From Alphaproteobacteria bacterium (GTDB lineage Bacteria; Pseudomonadota; Alphaproteobacteria; Sphingomonadales; Govanellaceae), in contig RFJA01000030.1 in assembly GCA_003695065.1 (NCBI GenBank), positions 1 through 34,427 of the forward strand: a stretch of 34,427 nt of DNA, read 5' to 3'. This document shows, piece after piece, positions 1 through 8,424 of the stretch. The first letter of the stretch is position 1; each line of letters opens with the position of its first letter. The notes below the pieces were generated by a model. The model did no database searches. It was not told where the DNA came from and saw only the letters and a program-made list of their open reading frames with translations. Position numbers and translations under genes: made by a program.

Positions 1-65
1 ACTGGGCATTATGATCGACCTGTGGTTCTAGGGTCCGGACCCCAGGGCCCAACCCACAATCACAT

Positions 66-94
66 AAAAAAGGCCGGCCCGGAAGGGCCGGCCT
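66..94 (-). terminator. Intrinsic terminator of the downstream-facing TonB receptor gene
   Basis: Perfect 10-bp stem AGGCCGGCCC-GGAA-GGGCCGGCCT (71-80/85-94). On the minus strand it is followed by a T-run (aaaaa at 66-70 on +). It lies just past the stop at 118. Confidence 0.9.
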
Positions 95-117
95 CGTCGT
101 TTCAGGGAGGATTTCGC

Positions 118-2388
118 CTAGAAATTTACCGAAGCCCGCAGGCCAATGGTCCGGGGACGCACTGTCAGGTAAGACAGCGGGTCTTGCGAGGTGTTGATGG
201 CATCGACCTGAGCCAGCTTGTCCGTAAGGTTCTTCACATAAGCGGTCAACCGCCACCTGTCGGACTGAACGCTGGCCTGAACATCGACCAGAGTGTAGCT
301 GTCCAGATGGACATTGAACGGATCATTCGTGCGGAACAACGTATTTACATCATCCCGGTAGGTAATATCGCCCCTCACAGAGGCCTCCAGTGCATTGGCG
401 AGTGGCCAGCTGTACTGGACGCTGCCGCCAAACTGCCATTTTGGAACGTTCGGTATTTTGTCGCCATCGAGGCCAAGCACCTCGCCCGAGGGGAAGTCTT
501 CAGTCAGCCGCGCATCCTGGTAAGACCCTCCGAAGAAGATGTCGAGCCCGTCAGTCGGCCGGGCCTGTATTTCCACCTCGATACCGTCGATCGACGCCTT
601 TCCGGCGTTCTGAACGAAGGGGAACGGCGAGGAGGGGGAAAAGTCACCGACCTGAATATCCTTCCAACGAATTGCATAGATCGCACCGTTGAAGGTTATC
701 CGGTTGTCAGCCAAACGGGTTTTCCATCCAAGTTCGTAGCTCCACAACTCGTCCGGCCCAAATCCTACTGGAACATCCACATTGCCGGGGTTGATCGCAT
801 TGTCGTTGGTGCCCCCAACACGAAAGCCCTGGGCTGCCGTGGCATACACTAGTACATCCTCGGTTGCCTGATAGGACGCATTGAACTTGAAGGTGGTCTT
901 GCTGTCATCCTGATTAACCGAGAATGCGGTATTATTGTTGGGCGGGAAGCCCACGAACGGTTTGGTCTGGATCGCATCGGAGGTGAGATCCGAGGTGAAG
1001 TAGCGAATACCGGCGACAAATGTTAGCCGCTCGGTCGCCTCAAAGGTGACCTCGCCAAAAAGCGCTTCCTGGTTGAGATCGTCCAGCTTCTGACGACCGA
1101 AAATCGCGGCATTGGGCGGCCCGTCGAGGAAAAAGTCCTTGCTGGTATCAAACGGTCCCAGCGGCAGACCATCGGCGCCGGTGGCCAGAACCTGAACTTC
1201 GAAATCCTTGTCCTCACGGCTCAAGAATCCGCCAACAACGAAGTTGAGCGGGCCATCGAAATCAGAGCTGAAGCGAATTTCGTTGGACCAGACGTCACGA
1301 CTTTGGGGTTCGAATGTCACCGCCGCGGCCGGAGCGCCAAAGAACAGCAGAATTGGTGTAGAATCGAACCGATACTCGATTTCGCGATCAAAATAGTTGG
1401 TAGTGGCAAGAAATGTTCCCCAACCCGTATCCCATTCAGCGACCAGGCTGTAGAGCTGCATTTCCTCATCCCAGTTATTTATGGTGAACTCCTGATTTTC
1501 GAGTTCGCCCACGGGCAGTGCACCGAATCCGAACGTGTTCAGATTGGCCTCGAAACCAGGCTGCAGCCTGTCAATGTTGATCCGCGAACTGCCGTCGACC
1601 TCCCGTTTCTGGTATAGTGCCATTGCGGTCACCGAGAACCCTTCAGTCAGTTCGAATTTGGTCATAAGGCGGCCGCCCGTCACCTCGTTGTCATTGATGT
1701 CGTCAAGCCCCAGCCGGACATTGTCGACCCAACCATCTTCGCGGGTTATCCAGGCCACGGCACGAATCGCCGCCTTGTCCTCTGCCACGGGCGCATTGAC
1801 CATGGCATTGGCCCGAAAGCCCTCACCCCCATGGCGAACCGTCATGGCTTCGACTTCGGCACGCGCGGCAAACGCGGAAGGATCGGGGTCATTGGGAATG
1901 AACCGCAATGTACCCGACATCGAGCTCGCGCCGAAAAGCGTGCCCTGCGGTCCCTTGAGCACCTCAATACGCTGCAGGTCATGAAGTTCAATGTCGGCTT
2001 GGCGTCCTCCACCATCCTGCTTGTTGCGTCCGGTGATTACCGCTTCGCCAAAATACACCCCGGTCGTCGCCGTCCCGCGCGAATTCACGCCGCGAATAAC
2101 GTACTTGCGGTCCCCGGGTCCCTGATCCTGAAAGGCAAGACCGGGAATTTTACCGGCAACATCGGTAAATTCCACCGCTCCGACACGGCTGATGAGATCC
2201 CCCGTCAGCGCCTGCACCGTAACCGGCACGTTCTGCAGCGCCTGGGCGCCGCGTTTGGTAGCAGTCACAACGATTTCCTCAAGGAACGGTGCCGCCTCCT
2301 GCTGGGCAGCGGCCACTTGCGGCGCGCATATCGCGGTCGTGACAAGAAACGCTCCGGCGAGCGAAGTATTGACAGATTTTCGTATCAT
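118..2388 (-). CDS. TonB-dependent outer-membrane receptor
   Basis: Signal peptide, plug domain (EEIVVTATKRGAQALQNVPVTV..., RIEVLKGPQGTLFGASSMSGTLRFI) and C-terminal beta-barrel ending in ...IGLRASVNF with terminal F. Start at MIRKSVNTS chosen because GGAGA lies upstream; the ORF track extends to 2421. Confidence 0.93.
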   Translation of the reverse strand: MIRKSVNTSLAGAFLVTTAICAPQVAAAQQEAAPFLEEIVVTATKRGAQALQNVPVTVQALTGDLISRVGAVEFTDVAGKIPGLAFQDQGPGDRKYVIRGVNSRGTATTGVYFGEAVITGRNKQDGGGRQADIELHDLQRIEVLKGPQGTLFGASSMSGTLRFIPNDPDPSAFAARAEVEAMTVRHGGEGFRANAMVNAPVAEDKAAIRAVAWITREDGWVDNVRLGLDDINDNEVTGGRLMTKFELTEGFSVTAMALYQKREVDGSSRINIDRLQPGFEANLNTFGFGALPVGELENQEFTINNWDEEMQLYSLVAEWDTGWGTFLATTNYFDREIEYRFDSTPILLFFGAPAAAVTFEPQSRDVWSNEIRFSSDFDGPLNFVVGGFLSREDKDFEVQVLATGADGLPLGPFDTSKDFFLDGPPNAAIFGRQKLDDLNQEALFGEVTFEATERLTFVAGIRYFTSDLTSDAIQTKPFVGFPPNNNTAFSVNQDDSKTTFKFNASYQATEDVLVYATAAQGFRVGGTNDNAINPGNVDVPVGFGPDELWSYELGWKTRLADNRITFNGAIYAIRWKDIQVGDFSPSSPFPFVQNAGKASIDGIEVEIQARPTDGLDIFFGGSYQDARLTEDFPSGEVLGLDGDKIPNVPKWQFGGSVQYSWPLANALEASVRGDITYRDDVNTLFRTNDPFNVHLDSYTLVDVQASVQSDRWRLTAYVKNLTDKLAQVDAINTSQDPLSYLTVRPRTIGLRASVNF

Positions 2389-2912
2389 ATGTGGTTCTCC
2401 CTGCAAGACATCGATTCTCAAAGAAAATTATCGTTCCTGTGGTTGGCGCATGTGGTTGCCCGCAATTTCTCTCCATTTGCCCCATTCAGTTGACGGTCCG
2501 GGGAAGGACTCTTGGCCGGCACACCTTGCTAGGCCAGCCGCCTTCCCGCGCCAGGCCAATTGCCGCCAAAACGGTCGCAGTCTGTGATCGAACGATCGGC
2601 TGGACTTGTGGCACCAGAGCCCCGGAACCGGTGGTCTGCAACGCTGCCTTTACGGTCACCCGCGCTCTGCACCCACACCTTCCAACAGACCGCAGCGCGA
2701 CTCGTAGCCCTTCTGCAGCGATTTGGGCCGGCTGTATTGCACTGCCCAGTCCAATTCGACTCTCTATTTGGCGATTACGTTTCCTCCAGAGGAATATGCA
2801 CATTGGTTTTTATATGAAAAAGGATATTTCTGGATACCGAGAATTGCAAGCATTTTCCTGCGGGCATGTTGAATCCTCTCTCCGCAGTGGCCAAAACGCT
2901 CCCGAATCGCGA

Positions 2913-2935
2913 CGCGGCACCACATTGGTGCCGCG
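2913..2935 (-). terminator. Terminator-like hairpin downstream of the CDGSH/cupin gene
   Basis: Perfect 10-bp inverted repeat CGCGGCACCA-CAT-TGGTGCCGCG immediately after the minus-strand stop at 2946. There is no strong T-tract, so function is uncertain. Confidence 0.45.
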
Positions 2936-2945
2936 CCCCGAACGC

Positions 2946-4004
2946 TCAGTAATTGATGCTCGGATTGTCGCCGGGATAGATCACCCCAACAACATCCATT
3001 CCTGCTTCGGCGGTTGCTTCCAGGGAGTGGAGCTGTTTGCGCGGCAGAAAGATCACATCTCCGCCCTTGACCGGGGCCTTGCGGGTCTCGGTCCACATCA
3101 TGCCCTCACCGGACAGGATGATCAGCGCTTCCTCATAGAGATGGCGATGGGGTTCGGCCTTCGACTTCGGAATATGACCAATGAACTGGGTCACCACGTC
3201 CGATCCGATGGATTTGTCCACCAGCATCTGAAAGTACCGCGCCGCCATCGCCTGGCGCCGGGCTGGATCAATCCCAACAACCCGACGGGGTATTGCCGCA
3301 TCAAATTTGTCGGGCATGGTTTCGCGCCATTCGGGCTCCCCAGCCGCGGGACAGGCAGATATAAACAGCCTGACCGGCGCATCGCCGGATGGTGTCACCT
3401 GGAAAGCCTCGCCCGGGCGCACGTAAACACCGTCGCCCGTGCCCGCTGAAATCTCCCTCCCCGATATGGTGACGGTACCCGTCCCCTGAGCGAGGAACAG
3501 GATCACATGGCGGTCGCCAAATCCCATGATGGGCGATGCGCCCGCATCGATTTCGCCATAAAACAGCGACTGATACCGGGCACCCTGGGCCTCCGAAATC
3601 ACTCTGCAATAGCGAAAGTTGCCTTTGGTCTTGTACTCGGCCTTGTCGAGGGAAAACACATAGCAACCACCATCCAGCATCGCAGTTGGCCCTTCCTGCG
3701 TCGGCACAACGGGGATCGCCCGATTCTCAGGGCTGTTGGGATCGTCCTCGGCATACCCGCCGGGCAGATTGTTGTGAGTCCCGTCGCAGAACGGCCGGTC
3801 CTTGGTATGCTTGCATCCACAGAACAGAACCTCCTCGCCCGCCTCGCGCGCCACATACTCGACCGGCTCGAAACCGGTTCCCTTGTGGGAGCCATCACAA
3901 AAGGGCTGACGCGTCGAGTGGCCGCAACTGCACCAATAGTAGCGCCGCCCCTGCTTCAATTCCTGATAATAGGGTTTGCGGTTGGCGATGACCGGCTCAC
4001 TCAT
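2946..4004 (-). CDS. Two CDGSH iron-sulfur domains fused to a bicupin
   Basis: Two exact C-x-C-x2-[ST]-x3-P-x-C-D-G-[ST]-H motifs (CSCGHSTRQPFCDGSH and CGCKHTKDRPFCDGTH), then two cupin-like regions. The second carries PHRHLYEEALIILSGEG...LPRKQLHSLE. Start at MSEPVIANRK chosen; the ORF track extends to 4064. Confidence 0.85.
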   Translation of the reverse strand: MSEPVIANRKPYYQELKQGRRYYWCSCGHSTRQPFCDGSHKGTGFEPVEYVAREAGEEVLFCGCKHTKDRPFCDGTHNNLPGGYAEDDPNSPENRAIPVVPTQEGPTAMLDGGCYVFSLDKAEYKTKGNFRYCRVISEAQGARYQSLFYGEIDAGASPIMGFGDRHVILFLAQGTGTVTISGREISAGTGDGVYVRPGEAFQVTPSGDAPVRLFISACPAAGEPEWRETMPDKFDAAIPRRVVGIDPARRQAMAARYFQMLVDKSIGSDVVTQFIGHIPKSKAEPHRHLYEEALIILSGEGMMWTETRKAPVKGGDVIFLPRKQLHSLEATAEAGMDVVGVIYPGDNPSINY

Positions 4005-4074
4005 GCCCGCCTCCAAACTTGCCTGTGTCGCGCAAAGAGGATACCCAGAACCGCAGCATAGCATAGCAAATCTT

Positions 4075-4090
4075 TAGGGCGTGCGCCCTA
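4075..4090. promoter_or_regulatory. Candidate operator between TetR gene and CDGSH/cupin gene
   Basis: Perfect 7-bp-arm inverted repeat TAGGGCG-TG-CGCCCTA in the divergent intergenic region, ending 13 bp before the TetR ATG. Confidence 0.55.
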
Positions 4091-4103
4091 GGATCCGAAG
4101 GTC

Positions 4104-4709
4104 ATGGCCACCGGCGAAACTCAAGCCCGCATTCTGGACACAGCCATCACCCTGTTCAACGAGAACGGCGTCAAGGCGATTTCCGTCAATCGCATCGCCG
4201 AAGCCGCCGGAGTCAGCCGTGGCAATCTTCACTATCACTTTCCCACCAAGGAAACGCTTGTCGCCGCCATATTCGATCGCATGGCCCGAGAAATGGAAGA
4301 AGCCGGCGCCCGGGATCTTGAAACACCCACACTGGCGCATCTGCGCATTATGTTCGAACGCTATGCGGGACAGGTATGGCAGTACCGCTTTCTGTTTCGG
4401 GAACTGACCGCACTGATCCTTCGCGACTCTGTACTGCGCCGGCGCTACCACGCCCACCGGCAACGAAGACTGGCGGAACTGGAACAGTTCTTCGAAGAAC
4501 TCATCAGCCACGGCCTGATGGCTCGGCCCGACCCGCCGGTCACCGTCAATGGCCTGGTTACCCTGAGCTGGATCGTCTGCGACAATTGGCTGGCCTTCCT
4601 GGAGGCTGGCGGAGAAGCGATTACCAGCCATCGGATCGACGACGGCTTCGCGTTGGTGCTCTCCCTCTTTCAGCCCCATCTGAAGACGGGTGACGACGGC
4701 CATTCGTGA
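4104..4709 (+). CDS. TetR/AcrR family transcriptional regulator
   Basis: N-terminal TetR HTH: ARILDTAITLFNENGVKAISVNRIAEAAGVSRGNLHYHFPTKETLVAAIFDRM. Confidence 0.92.
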   Translation: MATGETQARILDTAITLFNENGVKAISVNRIAEAAGVSRGNLHYHFPTKETLVAAIFDRMAREMEEAGARDLETPTLAHLRIMFERYAGQVWQYRFLFRELTALILRDSVLRRRYHAHRQRRLAELEQFFEELISHGLMARPDPPVTVNGLVTLSWIVCDNWLAFLEAGGEAITSHRIDDGFALVLSLFQPHLKTGDDGHS

Positions 4710-4960
4710 CTCCCGTCCGCCCGCGACCATATTTGCCAGCAGGGTAATGGCGCACGGCACAACCGGCCGGCACAGGGGCGGACGACCCGGCAAAATCCGG
4801 ACAAATTGGGGATCGGCCTCTCGTTCGAGACCCCTGCGATGTGGCGGCGATACGCGAACGGGGCAGCCATGAGCGCCGCGCGCTGGACCCTGCACCCCCA
4901 ACAGGTGTTGAGACAATAGTCACCCTGTTCTGCACAATCAAAGCCCGTTGGCCGGTGTGC

Positions 4961-4989
4961 TGAAATACCGCATAAGTTGAAATGCCGCA
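4961..4989. repeat. Imperfect direct repeat upstream of the MarR gene
   Basis: TGAAATACCGCA (4961-4972) and TGAAATGCCGCA (4978-4989), 11 of 12 identical, 17-bp period. Confidence 0.5.
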
Positions 4990-5058
4990 AAAAAATGTCG
5001 AAACTTTTCGGACTTGGAGCTAGGCTGTGGGGCCAGGCCATTAATGGAACGCGGCTTC

Positions 5059-5556
5059 ATGGACAAGACGAGCAAGGACATTAAGGCGCTACCGCCCATC
5101 GAAAACCGCGTCTCCTTTCTGATCCATCGCGTCAACGCACAACTTGCCCGGCTCTGCAATCCTTTCTTCGCCCGATACAAACTGGACCTGTTCAGTTCGC
5201 GCATTCTCGTGGCGTTGCTCGAAAAACGGGAAATGCGCGTCGGCGAGCTGGTGGACCTGATGGCGCTGCCCCAATCGACCATTTCGCACCAACTGCGCCG
5301 GCTTGAAACGCAGGGACTCATCGAACGCAACCGGCGCGCTGATGACAATCGTTCCGTCACCGTGAACCTGAGCAAGGATGGAGAACGAGTCGCCAGCGAA
5401 TGTAACGCACTGAGCGCGGTGATCTATGACGCTCTGGTGGACAAGATTCCTGCGACCGACCTTGACGTGCTCGAACGCCACCTGAGCGGCATGTACGCCC
5501 GCCTCAAGCAATTCGACCCCGCAGCCCTCGAATATCCCGACGATTCCCGGTCCTGA
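5059..5556 (+). CDS. MarR family transcriptional regulator
   Basis: Winged-helix signature VGELVDLMALPQSTISHQLRRLETQGLIERNRRADDNRSVTVNLSKDGERV. Start ambiguous (5014, 5044 or 5059). Confidence 0.9.
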   Translation: MDKTSKDIKALPPIENRVSFLIHRVNAQLARLCNPFFARYKLDLFSSRILVALLEKREMRVGELVDLMALPQSTISHQLRRLETQGLIERNRRADDNRSVTVNLSKDGERVASECNALSAVIYDALVDKIPATDLDVLERHLSGMYARLKQFDPAALEYPDDSRS

Positions 5557-5634
5557 CACCGCCTGCCGAGCCCGGCATTACCCCCTGAACAGGACGCAAA
5601 AGGGTGACCAGCTCGATTCGCCCACCACCCCATA

Positions 5635-5658
5635 ATCTGTTGCTATCTGGCAACAGAT
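5635..5658. promoter_or_regulatory. Perfect inverted repeat between MarR gene and TonB receptor gene (candidate operator)
   Basis: ATCTGTTGC-TATCTG-GCAACAGAT, 9-bp arms, no following T-run on either side. Confidence 0.45.
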
Positions 5659-6019
5659 CCGTCGTTAATTGACTCCGGTCGCAAATTTATATTGCTTTCG
5701 ATATTATTAGTATTGATATTAAACGTGCTGGGAGCGGCGGCTGTATCATGCCGTGCCGGTTGACAGATCCGGCCGTCGGGAGTGGCCGAAAGAAAAAGAA
5801 CATCGGACGCACGCCAAAAGGGGCGGGAGAGGCCCCAAGCGGCACAAGAAGAGAGGCAAGGGAAATGCAATGCCCAGACATGCCATGGCGGCACCAGCAT
5901 TCATGTGCCGCATGTGCTGACAGGTCCCTTTTCGATCGATCCACCAACTGTCCTGACAGTGGCTCAGCAGAGCGTACCACGCATCTGAACGCGCACTATA
6001 TGAACAGGGAGAATTTGCC

Positions 6020-8338
6020 ATGACACGGTCCAACACACTGCAACACCGCCTTGGGGCATCGATTCTTCGAAACGTTTCCGTTTCGGCGATCGTCGCCCCT
6101 CTCGCCATAACACCGGCGCTAGCCCAGACCGCGGCGCCGACAACCACCAGCGGCCGACTGATCGAAGAGGTCGTCGTCTATTCAACCAAGCGTGGCGTCG
6201 GCGAGTCCGCACAAGGCGTTCCCAATGCGATCACGGCCATCGGGCCAGGCAAGATCGAAAACACCTTCTCGGTGGACATCACCGAAATCGGACGGCTGGC
6301 GCCGAACGTGGAACTGCAGCCGGTCAGCACCTTCCCGGGGTTCGCCAACTTCACCATTCGCGGCATTGGCGTCAACAACAGCACGCGTTCCATCGACCCG
6401 GCGGTCAATGTGCTCATGGATGGCATGGTGTTTGGCTTCCAGGGCGCCACCATTCTCGAAACCTTCGACCTTGAGTCGGTAGAAATTCTGCGTGGCCCCC
6501 AGGGCATTCTGTTCGGGCGCAACACCACCGGTGGTGCGGTTTCCTTCCGCACCCGCCGTCCGACCGGAGAATTCGGGGTGCGCGGCAAGGTGACGGTCGG
6601 AAAGTACGACCGGTTCGATGCCAGCCTGAGCGTGGAGGGGCCTTTGGTTGAGGACAAGGTGGCAGCCAAGATCGCCATTCTGTCACGCAACCAGGACGGC
6701 TATTTCGAGGACAACAACGCCGGCACCTTCGTCCCGGCGCCATCGAACCCGTCGGGTCTGCAACCCCAGAACTCCACCGTGGACATCCCGGAAACCGAGT
6801 TCATCATGGTCAAGCCAACCATCGTGTTCACGCCCAGTCAGGATCTGGAGATCACGCTGCTCGGCCAATATCTGCGGTCACGCGGAGGGTCAGGCGCGGG
6901 CGGAGCCTTTATCCCCGAAGACGGCACGCTGACGCTGGCCCAGACCCAGTTCGGCTACTTCCCCGACGAGGACTTTTTCGAAGCCAACCACAACCTGCCG
7001 GGGCGCAACAAGACCGACCAATGGTACCTGATCGGCGAAGTCAACTGGAACGTTGGCCCAGGCACCGTCACCTCAATCACGGCGTACCGTGACGTGCCCA
7101 CGTTCGATACCGATCTTGACGTTGACGAGACCCCGTTCACCCTGATCCATTTCCCCAACAACGAGGAGAGCAGCAACCAGTTCAGTCAGGAACTGCGGTA
7201 TGCGTCCACCGTTTCCGACAATTTCGACTTCGTGGCGGGGGCCTATTACTTCAACATGAAGATGCGGATCATCGAACGCCGCCAGTTGACCGGCGTTGCC
7301 GCCGGCCGGGCGCATGAGGATTTCCTGTTCCAGCAAGGCGACTTCACCCAGAGAACCGAAAGCATCGCCGGATTCATCCATGGCAACTACCACCTGAACG
7401 AAGCCTGGACCATCTCGGCGGGGGGGCGCTATACCCATGAAAAGAAGGAACTGGACCTGATCCCGATCACCACCTGCGCCGGCCCCGGATTCACGGGTTG
7501 CGCCACCACGGTGACACCGCTCGAGGAAAGCTGGAACAACTTCTCTCCGACCATCGGCGTCGACTACCAGCCGCATGACGACTTTCTGGCCTATGCCAAA
7601 TGGACCCGGGGTTTCCGAAGCGGCAACTACAACGGACGTACCGCCAATCCGGCAGCGGTTGGACCGGCCGACCCCGAAAAGGTCGATCAGATAGAGGTTG
7701 GCATGAAAGGTACGTTCCTGGAAGGCCGTCTGCGGGTCAACGCCGCGGCTTTCTGGTCGGATTTCAAGGATATCCAGCGGCCCTTCCAGCGGCCGTTCGG
7801 GGGCGGCCTGGTGCAGGACCTGGCAAACGCCGGTTCCGCCACGATCCTCGGTGCCGAGCTTGAGGTCACTGCGATCCCTCATCCGGATCTGGTGCTTGAA
7901 GCCAGTGGCGGCTGGACAGACGCCTCATTCGACGAGTTTCTGGGACTTGATGTTGACGGTGACGGCCAGATTACACCGGAAGACAACGCAGCCGCCAAAG
8001 AACTGAAATTCGACCGGGTGCCAGAGTTCAATTTCCACGTGGCTGGCACCTACACCTTCCCGATCAAGACCCTGGCTGGCGATCTGTTTTACAGGGTCGC
8101 CTACACCTGGAAGGACGAATTCTTCACGGACATTCGCAACGTGCCCAATCTGAAGCAGGATTCCTACGGCCTCCTCGATATGAGTCTGACCTACCAGACC
8201 GAAAACTGGCGCGTCGCGGTGTTTGGCAAGAATCTGACCAAGACCGAATATGCCGATGTCTACAGCCGGATCTTCAACTTCCAGGCGTTCGGCGGCACGC
8301 CGCGGACCTGGGGACTTGAGGTGTCATTCGAATACTGA
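6020..8338 (+). CDS. TonB-dependent outer-membrane receptor
   Basis: Signal peptide, plug (IEEVVVYSTKRGVGESAQGVPNAITAI..., VEILRGPQGILFGRNTTGGAVSFRT) and beta-barrel ending ...TWGLEVSFEY. Confidence 0.94.
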   Translation: MTRSNTLQHRLGASILRNVSVSAIVAPLAITPALAQTAAPTTTSGRLIEEVVVYSTKRGVGESAQGVPNAITAIGPGKIENTFSVDITEIGRLAPNVELQPVSTFPGFANFTIRGIGVNNSTRSIDPAVNVLMDGMVFGFQGATILETFDLESVEILRGPQGILFGRNTTGGAVSFRTRRPTGEFGVRGKVTVGKYDRFDASLSVEGPLVEDKVAAKIAILSRNQDGYFEDNNAGTFVPAPSNPSGLQPQNSTVDIPETEFIMVKPTIVFTPSQDLEITLLGQYLRSRGGSGAGGAFIPEDGTLTLAQTQFGYFPDEDFFEANHNLPGRNKTDQWYLIGEVNWNVGPGTVTSITAYRDVPTFDTDLDVDETPFTLIHFPNNEESSNQFSQELRYASTVSDNFDFVAGAYYFNMKMRIIERRQLTGVAAGRAHEDFLFQQGDFTQRTESIAGFIHGNYHLNEAWTISAGGRYTHEKKELDLIPITTCAGPGFTGCATTVTPLEESWNNFSPTIGVDYQPHDDFLAYAKWTRGFRSGNYNGRTANPAAVGPADPEKVDQIEVGMKGTFLEGRLRVNAAAFWSDFKDIQRPFQRPFGGGLVQDLANAGSATILGAELEVTAIPHPDLVLEASGGWTDASFDEFLGLDVDGDGQITPEDNAAAKELKFDRVPEFNFHVAGTYTFPIKTLAGDLFYRVAYTWKDEFFTDIRNVPNLKQDSYGLLDMSLTYQTENWRVAVFGKNLTKTEYADVYSRIFNFQAFGGTPRTWGLEVSFEY

Positions 8339-8362
8339 TCGGCACCTCCTGTGAATAGGCAA

Positions 8363-8405
8363 GGCCGCCCGTGGTCCGCGAAAGTCATCACGGGCGCGGG
8401 CGGCC
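8363..8405 (+). other. Intergenic structured element with two competing hairpins upstream of the LuxR-type gene
   Basis: GGCCGCCCG (8363-8371) pairs with CGGGCGGCC (8397-8405). Alternatively GCCCGTG (8367-8373) pairs with CACGGGC (8389-8395). Confidence 0.4.
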
Positions 8406-8424
8406 CCCCTCAAGGACGACCGCG

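Noticed and set aside
31-42. Palindrome GGGTCCGGACCC near the window start
   Set aside because: Short GC-rich palindrome with no visible upstream gene context; cannot be assigned from this window.
2439-2458. Direct repeat TGTGGTTG upstream of the first TonB receptor
   Set aside because: Only 8 bp with two copies, so not strong enough to report as a regulatory element.
2391-3449. 352-aa plus-strand ORF spanning intergenic DNA and the CDGSH/cupin gene
   Set aside because: Overlaps a confident gene in antisense; no recognisable domain and biased composition.
4074-4916. 280-aa minus-strand ORF opposite the TetR gene
   Set aside because: Antisense to a clear TetR reading frame.
5700-5721. Direct repeat GATATTA...GATATTA upstream of the second TonB receptor
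   Set aside because: Short AT-rich repeat in a locally AT-rich promoter region; not distinguishable from composition.
7073-7882. 269-aa minus-strand ORF inside the second TonB receptor
   Set aside because: Antisense shadow of a confident TonB receptor reading frame.
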